Below, piece by piece: positions 30,159-41,163 of a stretch of 57,460 nucleotides of DNA. Under the pieces are notes generated by a model. That model saw only the letters and a program-made list of their open reading frames with translations, did not search any database and was not told where the DNA came from. The translations under genes and the position numbers were made by a program. The DNA comes from Alectoria sarmentosa. Lineage: Eukaryota > Ascomycota > Lecanoromycetes > Lecanorales > Parmeliaceae. The stretch covers positions 1 to 57,460 of the forward strand of contig WOGZ01000222.1 of NCBI GenBank assembly GCA_009733775.1. Direction: 5' to 3'. Within the stretch, counting starts at the first letter, position 1. The number at the start of each line of letters is the position of its first letter.

Positions 30159-33100
30159 ATGGCAGAAGCGTTCGCCATCATCGGCGTCGTTCAAGCTGCG
30201 TTATCCCTCGTCAGCTATGGTGGGAAAATAGCCAAGCGTATGGACGAGTTCAATCATAACGTCAAAGGCCTGCCAGAGAGCTTCGTAAAGATCCACGATC
30301 GTCTACCCCTACTGCTGAACATTGTCGAGGATCTACAGAAAGAAGCGAGCCTCAGTAAACTGAATGCAAACACAGTACCCCTCCTCGTACCAGTATTGGA
30401 AGGCCTTCGTAAGGAGATAGTGAGCTTCGATGAGACCCTTTTGAAAGCTTTGCCCTCACCGCACGCCTCGAACAGAGAGAAGATTGTTAAAGCCATCAGA
30501 GGTGTTGGCATCCAGAAGAAGATTGACGAATTTCGTTCAAGAATCCAGGACTACCTCAATACACTGGCAGCTTTCCACCAGACACACCATGCCGAATCTC
30601 TCCGGGAATTGATGGCTATGGTCGAAGGTCGACTCGAACGACCTGTGGAACCACCCCCCTATGGGGCGTTGGTACCGTCTGTGCCAAAGCCTAAGCTAAA
30701 TCCGGTCTGGATGGTCAAATATGATCTCGAAGAAGATTTTGTCGGTCGCCATGGAATCATGAGTACAATCGAAAAGCAGTTGACCGAGGGTAACCATCGA
30801 GCGGCGCTTGCTGGCATAGGTGGGGTGGGGAAGTCTCGTATAGCGATCCAATACTCGTACCGACACCATCAGCTGCATCCCGACAGCCATATTTTCTGGG
30901 TGCATGGAGGCAGCAGATCACGATTTGAGACCGACTATCGCAAGATTGCCAGACTACTCGACCTGCCCGGTCGTGAAGATCCTGACGTGGAGATTCTTAG
31001 GCTGGTCACAGAATGGCTAAGTGACGAAGCAAATGGGCCGTGGCTGATGATTCTAGATAATGCTGACGACCGTGATCTCTGGCTAGGACCTCCAAAGAAC
31101 ACCGCCCAGACTAGGAGTGCATTCATGCCCCTCATACAGCATCTGCCTCGAAGCATCGCAAGGGGTCTGCTGGTCACTACAAGAGATCGCCAGCTAGGTT
31201 ATCAGCTCCTCGAAAGGAAACAACAACCATTGCCAATATCCAGGCTCGAGCCGAAGGACGCACAATCTCTGCTTTCAGCCAAGCTCTCAGACCAGCAGCT
31301 GAACCCGGAAGACATCGAGAAGCTTGCCGGCGAGCTGGAGTACCTTCCCCTTACCATTACGCAGGCTGCCGCATACCTTGAGCAAACTGAGATCTCAGCG
31401 TCAGAGTATCTCGAGATCTTCCGAGCAGGCCAATCGGATATACCGAATCTGCTAGAAGAAAGTATCTATGACCCAAGCCGAGACCACGAAAGTTCCAACT
31501 CCGTCTTCCAAACCTGGCGGCTTTCTTTCGAGCAGCTGACAATGCAAAGTCCCAAAGCAGCCGCGATGCTGTCCCTTATGGCCGTCCTCGATCGGCAAGC
31601 GATACCCTCTGAGCTCGTACAGGCGCCTGGGGGGAATACATTAGATCAAAAGGCCGCAATCGCCAAGCTAAAGGCGTTCTCATTGATTCAAGAAGAAAGC
31701 TCCTCCAGTAAATACAGCCTTCATCGGCTAGTACAGCTTTCTACGCAAAGATGGCTGGCCGATCACGACAAACTTTCACACTGGCAGAAGACTGCCATAA
31801 GCGCCGTGGCACGAGAGTGTCCCGAGGATGTGACCTTCGATCAATGGGCCTTGATCCAAGACCTGAGCTCGCATGTTCAGATTGTGCTTGCCCACAATTT
31901 TTGCGAACCAACTCCACTGGTCGACAGAGCGCGTATACTGCATTGCCTCGGACATTACACGATGGAACAAGGCCAAACGAGCGCAGCATTGCAAATGCTA
32001 CTGGAGTCTCACCAACTACGAGAGAAACAGCTCGGCAGCGAAGATGAACTCACATTAGGAACCTTAGGACTGATTGGTCTAGCGCACAGCAAACTATCTC
32101 ATTTGAAATCCGCACGTCAAGTACTCCAACTATTCCATGACTCAGCAAACCGTGTCTTAGGACCTCGCCACCGACTAACCCTGAAGGGCAAGTCACGACT
32201 TGCAGTATGCTATGACAAGGAAGGAAAGCTGAGGGAAGGGAAAGAACTTTCTCTCCAGGCATTGCAACTAGCACAGGAGGAATTTGGTCCGGACAGCGAA
32301 GACACCGTCAGAGTATTGACAAATCTAGTATACTGCTGCAACAGACTAGGCCAATGGAGAGAAGCGGAAGACGTAGGCCTCCGAGTCCTCAAGCAAAGAA
32401 TGGAACAACGAGGCCCCGACCACCCCGACACACTGACAATAATGGGCTCTCTGGCATGGACCTACCGCGCACAATCTCGCTTCCAAGAAGCTGAAGTGCT
32501 CGATCGCAAAGCGCTATCCCGCCGACTTGAGATCCTAGGACCTGACCATCCAAAAACACAACTTGCAATGGGGAACCTTGCTGAAAGCTGCGGCCTCGTA
32601 GGTGATTGGAAACGGGCGAGAGAGCTGCAGCGAGGGGTTGTGGAGGCGAAGCAACGGACGTTTGGTGCGCAGCATGGTAACACCAGGCGCGCGAAAAAGT
32701 ACTTGAGGCTTTTGGAGGCTGTGTTGAGGGATGAGAGGAATGAGCTGGCTGCCGTTCAGTGGTTGACGAAAGGCGGCGGGAGAGGGTGGACCGGCATTTC
32801 TCGAGTTGGAGGTAATCACAATTACAGCACTAACCCGATTAGTCCCAGCAACCACGACTCGGTCATGCAAAGCAGAAATGGCTCCACGGCATCTATGCCT
32901 CACTTCTCAAGCAATGAATGGACGATACCTTTCACGTCACTAACCGCTCAGAGACATTCTCCTACTCCCACTTTATCCAACACCGACCTCCAAGCTGCCC
33001 GCAACGAAGTCACCCGCACATTGCAAGCAATGAGAGAAGCTCAAGCGCAGTCAGCGCGCCTGAACCGAGATTTAGCGCAACACATCCAAGATTTCGCTCG

Positions 33101-33275
33101 TGGCAACAGTACGGTAAGCTCCGCAGAGTTCGACTTCCTACGGTACGATCACAAAGACCATGTATACGCCCGGTTGAGAAAAGCTCAAACGGAGCATGAA
33201 AGGGCGAAGGAGCATGTCAGAAGTCTTGAAATGATTGGGAACGATGAAACTGAAGGTGCGAAGCGTGATGGGTAG
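30159..33275 (+). CDS. NLR-like STAND protein: SesA-type N-domain, NB-ARC, TPR repeats, 1038 aa
   Basis: One uninterrupted exon from the ATG at 30159; the frame is open a little further upstream but without a better start. Residues 1-130 resemble the fungal SesA-type STAND N-terminal domain (AIIGVVQAALSLVSYG, LPESFVKIHDRLPLLLNIV). The NB-ARC ATPase spans about 195-480, with Walker A GIGGVGKS (219-226), Walker B LMILDNADD (296-304), LLVTTRDR (337-344) and LPLTITQAAAYL. About 590-870 hold kinesin-light-chain-like TPRs with GPDHPDT motifs. The tail (about 900-1038) is Ser-rich then coiled coil. Such proteins act as intracellular sensors that oligomerise through NB-ARC and signal through the N-domain, in fungi often in non-self recognition or programmed cell death. 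That role here is inferred. The TPR units are moderately diverged rather than identical. Confidence 0.88.
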   Translation: MAEAFAIIGVVQAALSLVSYGGKIAKRMDEFNHNVKGLPESFVKIHDRLPLLLNIVEDLQKEASLSKLNANTVPLLVPVLEGLRKEIVSFDETLLKALPSPHASNREKIVKAIRGVGIQKKIDEFRSRIQDYLNTLAAFHQTHHAESLRELMAMVEGRLERPVEPPPYGALVPSVPKPKLNPVWMVKYDLEEDFVGRHGIMSTIEKQLTEGNHRAALAGIGGVGKSRIAIQYSYRHHQLHPDSHIFWVHGGSRSRFETDYRKIARLLDLPGREDPDVEILRLVTEWLSDEANGPWLMILDNADDRDLWLGPPKNTAQTRSAFMPLIQHLPRSIARGLLVTTRDRQLGYQLLERKQQPLPISRLEPKDAQSLLSAKLSDQQLNPEDIEKLAGELEYLPLTITQAAAYLEQTEISASEYLEIFRAGQSDIPNLLEESIYDPSRDHESSNSVFQTWRLSFEQLTMQSPKAAAMLSLMAVLDRQAIPSELVQAPGGNTLDQKAAIAKLKAFSLIQEESSSSKYSLHRLVQLSTQRWLADHDKLSHWQKTAISAVARECPEDVTFDQWALIQDLSSHVQIVLAHNFCEPTPLVDRARILHCLGHYTMEQGQTSAALQMLLESHQLREKQLGSEDELTLGTLGLIGLAHSKLSHLKSARQVLQLFHDSANRVLGPRHRLTLKGKSRLAVCYDKEGKLREGKELSLQALQLAQEEFGPDSEDTVRVLTNLVYCCNRLGQWREAEDVGLRVLKQRMEQRGPDHPDTLTIMGSLAWTYRAQSRFQEAEVLDRKALSRRLEILGPDHPKTQLAMGNLAESCGLVGDWKRARELQRGVVEAKQRTFGAQHGNTRRAKKYLRLLEAVLRDERNELAAVQWLTKGGGRGWTGISRVGGNHNYSTNPISPSNHDSVMQSRNGSTASMPHFSSNEWTIPFTSLTAQRHSPTPTLSNTDLQAARNEVTRTLQAMREAQAQSARLNRDLAQHIQDFARGNSTVSSAEFDFLRYDHKDHVYARLRKAQTEHERAKEHVRSLEMIGNDETEGAKRDG

Positions 33276-36002
33276 TCAGGTTCATCAACACTGTGAGTAG
33301 CAATGCGACGTAACAGCGTGGACAGCATCGCTACCCTTGTCGAGCCTGGACCTTCGGAACTCCCTCTTCAAATTCTCCCGTCTTCAAAGACCCGTATTCC
33401 CCAAGCCACACCATCCGTGCTTACCTGGACCCAACATCTCTTGGCTCGATTTGCAGGTGACAGTGGACCTCATTGAGCGCCTTCGTGACTCAAGCGTATT
33501 TTGTCAGTACTCAACATCACTTATTATTCTTGGTGAGATTACCCTCCAACAGACGCTCCAAGCCGTCTCCAGATAATTTCTTTTGCGCGGCGACGGAGAC
33601 TGTCACCGGAGGAAGATGTGGTGCAAACATCGCTCGGCTGTTTTTTAACTAGATGCAAGAAGCGATCTTTCGCAAAGGTGGCTCTTTCGAGGTCAATGCA
33701 GGCCATTTTGGTGGTGATGCGTCTCAAGGAGCGTCTCAAGGAGAGGTGGCCTCAGGCGAAGCTCTGGGGGAAAGCTGCTGTAGCTGGTGTTCTGTAGCTG
33801 TCAGCGTGGGCTGATGAGATTACAATGAGACGTGCCTGGCTACTTTGCCTGCTTTCAGGGTGTTCCTGGTCTTGTACAGCGGTCTGATACGACCACCTGA
33901 GCCACGGAAAAGGCAAATTCGCGGCATGATGATATTGGAGTGACAGGTGGTCTTGTGACAGGAGGTCTTGTGATGGGATGATGATTGTCGCTGTCTCAGG
34001 TAAGGTGAGGAGTCGAACCATGAAATACTGAGGGTGTACATACGTGTAGTACAAATGAATGATTGAAGCTGGCAAGTAAAAGTTCGGTTTGGTTCAGAGG
34101 TGTATGCAGTGAAACGAGGTGGAGCTCTAGGAAAGGTAGAGAGCTTTCTTTCAAATTCACCTATTCGAACCAAATGCACCATTCATCACCTCTTCACCAC
34201 TAAATATTGATCAATCAACCTCAAAACCTCCTGCGCATCCCCTCACCTAGCCTGATACCAACCGCCTCCATGTTCATAATTATGCAACCACCTTCAACAG
34301 GTTAAGATCCCCAGCTTGAACCCTGACACCTCCACTCCTCGCCGCCCAGAAACCCACCCCGTGCCTCACAACGCTCAAAGCATCAATGCCTTTGTCATTC
34401 GTAGTAGGATTGGGATCCAGCTCCGCCCAACCGCTGCACAAACGCACGTCCAAAAACCAAGAAGTTCGGCCCAGAAAGCTCCACCGGCTGTCTGCAAAGT
34501 CCCTTTGGTTGCGGCTGCCATCTGGATCCATTCCCTTGTCATGAGTACAGGGTCTGATACTCGATTCAGGTATTGATCTCTTTGCAAAAGCGACCAATCG
34601 ACTCCAAAAGAACGGTTTTTTTTTCCCTGGTTGAAGGATCGCACTGTTCAAGTCCCAGGATGAACGGTGGGGCTTGGGATGCTGGGTGCTGATATCCTGA
34701 TGGCCGACGATTCGGACAACATCAGAGCCATCCCCTCAACTAAACTCGGTGCATCAGACCCTTGGCTTGAAGTCTCCCCACGTACTGACAATGAGCGAAC
34801 AGTTCTCCGACTGAAGAAAAGGTGATGCTCACCGCACGCTGCGGCATGGTCTGATCTTCGACTCTATTCTTTTCTTGAACGGCTTCAACTTTCGCCAGTC
34901 GAGAATGCGAACTGATGATCTAACCCAAATGCCAAAGGGGCCTCATGGCACTCGAACAAAGTCTTTTTACGCAAAGGAGCTAGTTTCGGAGCACGTCTTG
35001 CGTAGGGGGAAGAAGGAAGCCTCGGCTCTTGAGGTCTCGCCCGGCCCTAGTGAGGCATCTACTTCTGAGGCCGTTCATGGCCCAAAGGAGAACATTGCTC
35101 CTTGAGCCTTCCCCGATGGAAAACGCAGGCGGCGAGGGAGAAATCGACGGCCGCGTGAACCCACAAAGGATGGTTCCAGAATTTCTCATCGGCCATCTGA
35201 GTCTCTGCATGGGACGGACTTTTGAGAAGAAAGGCGGGTGCTCGGGGATGTTGCTTTGTGACTGTAATTGGAGGGACGTCTAGCTAGATGGGAGACTCAT
35301 TGCCTGTGCATGGTATTGCTGCTTTTGCTTCTGTCATCAACGACTGGCTACAACACGACGATCCTCATTTTCTGACTTTCCGAGGTACTGCCTTGCTGTC
35401 ATCACAGATCCAACATTGGAATACGAAGACTCAGCTCCTCAGGATGAGCACGTTCAATGTCATTGTTTTCGATTTAGATAGGCAATCATCATCGAGCCGA
35501 GTATGTCTCAACGCTGCTGTTCATCGTCAAGTTTGGGGATGTCGAACGCGAGAGAGAGCGGCCAGGACAAGCCGATGAGCATGTTGGACTATCATGCTAG
35601 ATCCAACCCAAATTGAATGACCTGAAAACCGCAGTCTGGGATTACCATGGCACCATGGAAAATAAGGGTGGCATCTTGATGATAAGACAGCGCAATAATG
35701 TCTAAATGCAGAAACGCGGAAAACGACAAACGTGAGACAAGCGAACGTCCAGCTGTGAAGCCAATCAGATCCCTCACCATCACACGACCAAGTATCCCAT
35801 CTCCAATGAATCAGGACCTCCTTTCCCAGCGCAAATTATCGATCATCATAGACCACGCCATTGCCCCTAGTAGCACTTTTCTCATACTGACCTTGATTGC
35901 TTGTTCTGGTACCTATACTTCCCTGTCTGCGGCTGCTTCTTCTTGGGAGTCAAGTTTGGAGCAGCATTCTTGTGCGCTGCCATGTTGGCCTACACCACCA
36001 AG
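33276..36002. other. Gene-poor 2.7 kb, no gene supported
   Basis: Many overlapping short frames on both strands (for example 34280-34651 minus, 33752-34182 minus) show no domain, no conserved-looking N-terminus and mutually exclusive readings. The G+C is normal, so this is not RIP-eroded. Confidence 0.4.
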
Positions 36003-36967
36003 TCAGGTCGACCTTCGAACCTTGCCTTCTCTAACCCAGCTATTGAAGCTCGCCTTTTGCTCAGCTACAGCTTCTTCGTAAGACTTGCCGCTGAAGATCT
36101 GTGTTGCGAAGCGAAAAGCACCGGCTGGTAAGCGAAAGTAGCAAGGCGGAAGGCGCAATCCAAGAGAAACAATGTCAGAGGGTGTTGGGGGTGCTGACAG
36201 AGGTCCTGACAGAGGTCCAAACAGAGATGCTAACAGAGACTTAGCGGATGCTCTTGGCAGATCTCGAAGTTCCTCTTTCCGACTGGCCGCGAATGGGTAT
36301 GGCTGTTGAAAGAACATTGCCTTTAACCTGAGTTGAGCCATTCTTGCTGCCACGAGATTCTGTGCCTCGTCCATCTGCTTTCTCAACTTTTTTCGCTCGA
36401 GGATAATAATCGCTCTAGCAGCAGCAGCGATGAACCGCGCATGTCGTGGCTTTGACCATTCCTCATACTCAAGCCAGAGTCCGGCCCAGAATGTACCTTT
36501 GGTACTATTGGTGAGGCTTTGGACGTGGGCTTTCTGCTGTGTGTCGTCGAGCGCTTCGAACCACAGGCGCCATTCTGCGGACCTGGAGGCTGCGACAGAT
36601 GCCTCCCACCTTTGTTGTATAGCAGCCGGAAGACACGTTTCTTCCAAGGCTCGGAAAGGTAATAGACGATATGTTTTTTTTATGCCAGGCTCGAGTCGAC
36701 TCTTAGTCGTGGTGACCCTGAATTCGGGTACAAAGATGGCTTGCTCGATATTTTCCGTTCCTTCACGATCAATTGGAATGGGGCTCCTAGGTCGATCAAG
36801 AACGAAGGCTGCTGCTCTCGCATTAGCATGCCATGGACGCTATAGAACTTCTGCTTTACAGGGCTCTTACGCTGTTGCATCCACATGAATGCACCTACCG
36901 GCATCTCCAAGGCCAACTCTGAGTCCAATCGCCGGGGCCTTCCTTGCCGATTCAAGCGCGGGTCCAT
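36003..36967 (-). CDS. Hypothetical helical protein, about 290 aa, one intron
   Basis: Two segments read on the minus strand: an exon from the ATG at 36967 to about 36895, and a second from about 36808 to the stop at 36003. The second frame is open further upstream than its first in-frame alternative start and contains the protein-like run IEQAIFVPEFRVTTTKSR, then YRLLPFRALEETCLPAAIQQ. It cannot begin on its own because a TAG lies just upstream near 36840, so a spliced N-terminus is needed. The best join uses a weak GTGCAT donor (36894) and one of three nearby CAG/GAG acceptors. The stronger GTAGGT donor four bases earlier gives the wrong phase. The C-terminal half is Lys/Arg/Ala-rich and helical (AAAARAIIILERKKLRKQM). 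I do not recognise a family. Confidence 0.5.
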
Positions 36968-37573
36968 TTCCTTGAAAGATTAAGCTGAAAAGCTTTGACG
37001 AAATTTGCTGGACGGTGGGCAACCTTCCGGTCTAGTTTGGACCCGTCCGATGGCCGGGTGGGCAAGTAGTCAGTTCGTGCAAGTCTAGCTGTGTAAGGGG
37101 TCGGAGGCGTTAGTCAATGCAGAAAGCGACAATCATTTGGTGTTCTGCTATTAGGGAAAAGGGTAGCGGAATTGTATACCAAGTATCTCTGCTGTATAAT
37201 AGAGGACAATCAGAAGAACGACGATGGTGACGACGTAAACGATAATATTCATCACAAGGCTATGAATGGTAAGTATGTATTCAGCGGATTTGTGGATTGA
37301 GGAGATGAAGTCGAGATTGGAACTCTGTAATCCCGTGAGTGGGTCGACAAGGAAAGCACGATCTTTGAGGATTCAAACGGGAGTAGAGAGAGCTGGAAGG
37401 ATCAACCAGTGCTCCCCGAATACGGGCAGAAAGTACGATTAAAGGTGAGGATAGGCCTCGGAAAGGGTATCTAAAAAGCCAGCGCCTTTGACGATTATTA
37501 GAGAACACGCAATTCAATTACTCAAAGACTTCGGTCCAAAAGTTTAGAACAATTCAACATCTTGACTTATCGC
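36968..37573. other. Intergenic, no gene seen
   Basis: Holds the 5' flank of the gene that starts at 36967 and the 3' end of the gene that stops at 37574, both minus strand. No coding frame supported. Confidence 0.4.
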
Positions 37574-38866
37574 TCAGAAGGCAACACCAACACCTTCTTG
37601 GGGCGGTAATGGCGTCTTCTCGACATCGAAGCTGGCTCCTCGACCACCACCAAGAGTCCAGTATGAAGACATGGAGCTCTGCTTCGTATGAGGTCGAGAA
37701 TCTGGAGAGGACCATGGTTTGTTCAATTGTGTGGGGCCGGAAATATCGTACATGCTCAATGACGTAGATGAGCGTTCAGTTGTTGGAAGCGTTGGCAGGG
37801 CCTTCAAAATCCACTGAGAAACCCGATCCCGGAAGGCGGAAGAAGCAATGCCTGAGATGGTTGTTGTCACCCTGTGTTTCTCACTAATCGCGGTCTCTGC
37901 ACGAAATGGGTCGAGAAGAGGCGTTGGTGGGTTCAACAACGTAGAGCTTCCGGAAGATGGTCGTGCTTGGGACATAATAGGCTCTTCTGCATGGGCATCG
38001 CGCTGGATCGGATCTTGCCCTTGAACAGATTGTTCGTAACAGGGCGAAGTGTCGGTCTTGTCGTCGCGATTGGACATGGGAGACATGGGCATCTCTTCAC
38101 CGGGTCTTGGAGACAAAGGCGATATCTCCTCTTGGATGGTAGCGCAATTAGGCAAGCGTCCCTCTAGTGACTGTCGCTCTTCCAGGTGAGTGCGCAGCCG
38201 GAGACTCTGCTCACTAGCTCTTCGATAAATCGTGTAGGGCTCAGAGTTGGACTGCATGAGAGCGGGCGGAGGCTGAGTTAAATGGGCGTCCCTGGCATCC
38301 AACGCATCTAAGAAGTCTTGTGCACTTCGAGTAGTGATGAAACTTGGTCTGCATTCAATTGATTTTGACCGTAAATGATCGATAGATCGCGACTTTGAGG
38401 GGCCACCAACCCAGTTCAGAGTGAATTGGCTATCGATGCTGAACCGTGATGCATCTAGGCAGGACATCCTTGAAGGTATTGGTTTTCTCGGAATTGAGAA
38501 AGAGTTTGAGGGTTGCCGAAGTAGCATGGAGTCCGATCGTGCCTTGACGATTGCTTGGGCAGGTCGTTCCAACGTCATATCCTCCACCTTGTTGGCTCCA
38601 TCTTCCCAGAATATTGGCAGATCGGGAAGCTCATTGCCAGGCAGGTAAATGTTCAGTTGTAGAGGCCGAAATGGTGGGCTTCGCCTTATGGGAGATATGC
38701 GTCCGCTCTGGACCCTTCTGAATTCGGATGGGGCGCCAATCGTTGGTCGACAGGGTGCGCTGCGTCTGCTTGTGAAGCTCACCCTGCTCAAAGATCTTGA
38801 GGTCCGAAGCCGGCTTTCGGAAAGCCATACAGACTGACGCAGAGAACTGGAGGGGCGGCGAGACAT
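37574..38866 (-). CDS. Hypothetical Ser/Pro/Arg-rich protein, about 430 aa
   Basis: One frame runs on the minus strand to the stop at 37574. It is open upstream to about 39130 without an ATG. I place the start at the ATG at 38866 (MSRRPSSSLRQSVWLSESRLRTSRSLSR), which begins a basic Arg/Ser-rich N-terminus. An additional upstream exon cannot be excluded. The sequence is mostly disordered, with conserved-looking islands such as LNIYLPGNELPDLPIFWED and FRDRVSQWILKALPTLP. No domain, signal peptide or membrane segment is recognised. Confidence 0.55.
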   Translation of the reverse strand: MSRRPSSSLRQSVWLSESRLRTSRSLSRVSFTSRRSAPCRPTIGAPSEFRRVQSGRISPIRRSPPFRPLQLNIYLPGNELPDLPIFWEDGANKVEDMTLERPAQAIVKARSDSMLLRQPSNSFSIPRKPIPSRMSCLDASRFSIDSQFTLNWVGGPSKSRSIDHLRSKSIECRPSFITTRSAQDFLDALDARDAHLTQPPPALMQSNSEPYTIYRRASEQSLRLRTHLEERQSLEGRLPNCATIQEEISPLSPRPGEEMPMSPMSNRDDKTDTSPCYEQSVQGQDPIQRDAHAEEPIMSQARPSSGSSTLLNPPTPLLDPFRAETAISEKHRVTTTISGIASSAFRDRVSQWILKALPTLPTTERSSTSLSMYDISGPTQLNKPWSSPDSRPHTKQSSMSSYWTLGGGRGASFDVEKTPLPPQEGVGVAF

Positions 38867-40661
38867 GTGTAGTTGGTAGGAGGATCGAGGTGTTGCATGA
38901 GTGTATTCGGGTGGAGGATGTAGCACAGGCTGCTCGTAGCAGACTTCAGTAAAATTACCAATAGCTAGTGGTGTTAAGTCAGCGGGGTTGCCATGATTGA
39001 TCAACAGTGGAATACCCACTTGTGCCTGGAGCCGCTGGCTCAGGCCTGTCCCCACCGTCCTGCGGCTTTGGAAAGCAAGACGAAATGGAAGCGGCCAGCC
39101 AGGTCGAATGCACCAACTCCAAACAGTCACTCAAGCTCTCCATTACTACACCATCATTACAACCATCAAGGGACTCAAGAGCCTGGAAAGGATATGAGTA
39201 GAGATGGAGGCCGAGAACTGTCATATACACGAAGCTGGAAATTTGAAACCGCACATCGTTTCTGGTGTGGGAGCCCACAAGCACATATGAGACGATTGCT
39301 CTCCATAGACTATCAAAGAAGAGTCACGCACGCGGAGAGGGCGCCAATGAGGTCGAGGCCAGATTGTGGCACAGATATGGAAGAGGTCAGCATTGGAGGG
39401 GCAAGACGGTTCAGCATGGTAAGTAAAGTAGGTAAGGTAGCTTGGAACGATAGTGGCCATTCATGAGCGGCAAGCAGGATTGGATTGAACATTTGAACTT
39501 GGGGAGGGGAGGGGGGGTGTCACCAACACCATGGATTTCTGGTTCATGATTGGTTTTCTCATCAATAGCCGTGGGCGCTTAAGGGCCTTGTGACTGACCT
39601 TCTCCCTGGACCCTCGTTAAAGTGACATGCTAACACAGGCCCAAAGGATGGAGTTGGGCAAGGTGTCGCAAGGGTGGACGAATCCATCTATTCATGACGA
39701 CGCCTTCTGAGTAGGGTAGAGTTGGGTAGAGTAGAGTAGTCAGTAGAGTAGGTGAGACGATTGATGTTTGGAAAATGCAGCCATACGGAGGTTGTAGGGG
39801 TGGGGCTTGGGGGTCGACGAATGAATGATTTGCATCAAAAGCGGGAACTAACCCTGATTACCTGACTGGTTTCGAGAGGGTCAATTAAAAGACCTTCTTG
39901 GCACGAAAATTCTTCAATGCTCACTCCCGAAAGAAGATGTACAGTACAGACAGTATTGCGGATTTCTCATTCGTCAATAATACAGAAAGCTGTTTAAGAG
40001 CCACAACCTCTCATCTCTTAAGATTTAAGACGATACCTTGAGCTGAGGTCCCCCAAGGACCCCCTGAAAGCAACCCTAAAAGTCTATCCCGCCTATCATA
40101 GGCGGCCTTGAAACTCCAACTTCTGTTTTTCGACAACGATAGCGTAAATAGTTGATGTTATTGTCCTCTCCATGAATTGTGTAAAGGGAAAACAATTTGG
40201 TACGAATAAGACAACAGTGAATCTGTGAGGCTCAATTAATTCTTTGTAGAGTGCTTGAACGCTTTATATTGACATGAATATTAGCTGGACGTTATATTAC
40301 TGCAAATTTCAGGCGCGACATCGCAGTCTTTTACCGTAACCATATCCCCTCCTCCATCCAAGTACTCTAGACCTACAGTGCCACGGTGCGAGTCCATCTC
40401 GAAATTGTCGTCTGTTGGTGTGTGAGTGTGAGTAGCTTTCGCCCCGTCTTGTATCCCGTAGACAAAATCTGTGAGCACGCGCGTGCTTTACACTAGTAAT
40501 TGACGAATTCGACCAACTCCTCACGTGATGTCCTCCCTGTGCATGTGTAATTTGTGATTTCGGCAAGCCCGTGGCATAGAATTGTGTCCTCTGCTGGACA
40601 GCTCAACTGGATCTGCAGGATCTGGGCATCAGACAGTACACTTTCGGTGAGGCTTCCGCCT
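38867..40661. other. Intergenic, no gene firmly supported; short GTAGA-type simple repeat
   Basis: A degenerate run of gtagag/gtagggt units lies at 39711-39755. A 60-residue cysteine-containing frame at 40493-40675 (minus) follows the secreted-protein frame and could be its last exon, but the only donor in reach would give a 28-nt intron, so I did not join it. Confidence 0.4.
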
Positions 40662-41163
40662 TCATCTGCAGTCAAGAGGCTCCGATCCTCTACGCCATTG
40701 CTTGCAAGCTGAAGCCCCCTTGTCGGCTATCTGCGTGATGGAACTGTAATTCTTTTGATTGCAAGTGCACATCGCGGCATCGGCAGTCGTGACAACTGTG
40801 GCAGTTGCGGCAACATTGATCTCGGACATGGAGGCTTGCGTTCCTGCGATGGTTCCTGTTTCAAAATCCATAGGTTTTTGCTCTACCAAGGTCCTGAATC
40901 TGGATCGAGCTTGTATTTCTTCCCGAGCAAATTCATCGGCCTTGTTTATTTCATCTATCAAATCTTTATTCTCCAGCACGAGCCCCAATTTCGCGACGAT
41001 GTCAAGGGCTTGGAGATCTTCAGCTTTTTGCTCTACCTAGGTTCTCTTCTAGATCAGGGTTTTCCGATACCAGGGCAGTACTTAGGGCCGAGCTGGTTGC
41101 AGCTTGCGTCAGAGCGGTATATAGAATAAAGAGGATGCTGCACAATGAGATATTGAGATGCAT
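40662..41163 (-). CDS. Probable small secreted protein (signal peptide plus about 110 residues)
   Basis: The ATG at 41163 opens MHLNISLCSILFILYTALTQ, a clear signal peptide, followed by ATSSAL. The same frame stops about 47 codons in. A second open frame from about 41025 down to the stop at 40662 reads DLQALDIVAKLGLVLENKDL and later MCTCNQKNYSSITQIADKG. A donor GTACTG after SSAL combined with acceptors ending near 41024 or 41018 gives a 58- or 64-nt intron and joins both in frame. The product would be about 150 aa, secreted, Ala/Thr-rich in the middle and with four cysteines near the C-terminus. No family recognised. Small secreted proteins of this type include effectors, but that is only a possibility. 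Gene model uncertain. Confidence 0.5.

Noticed and set aside
34280..34651. 123-codon minus-strand frame in the gene-poor region
   Set aside because: Overlaps frames of similar size on both strands and has no recognisable feature.
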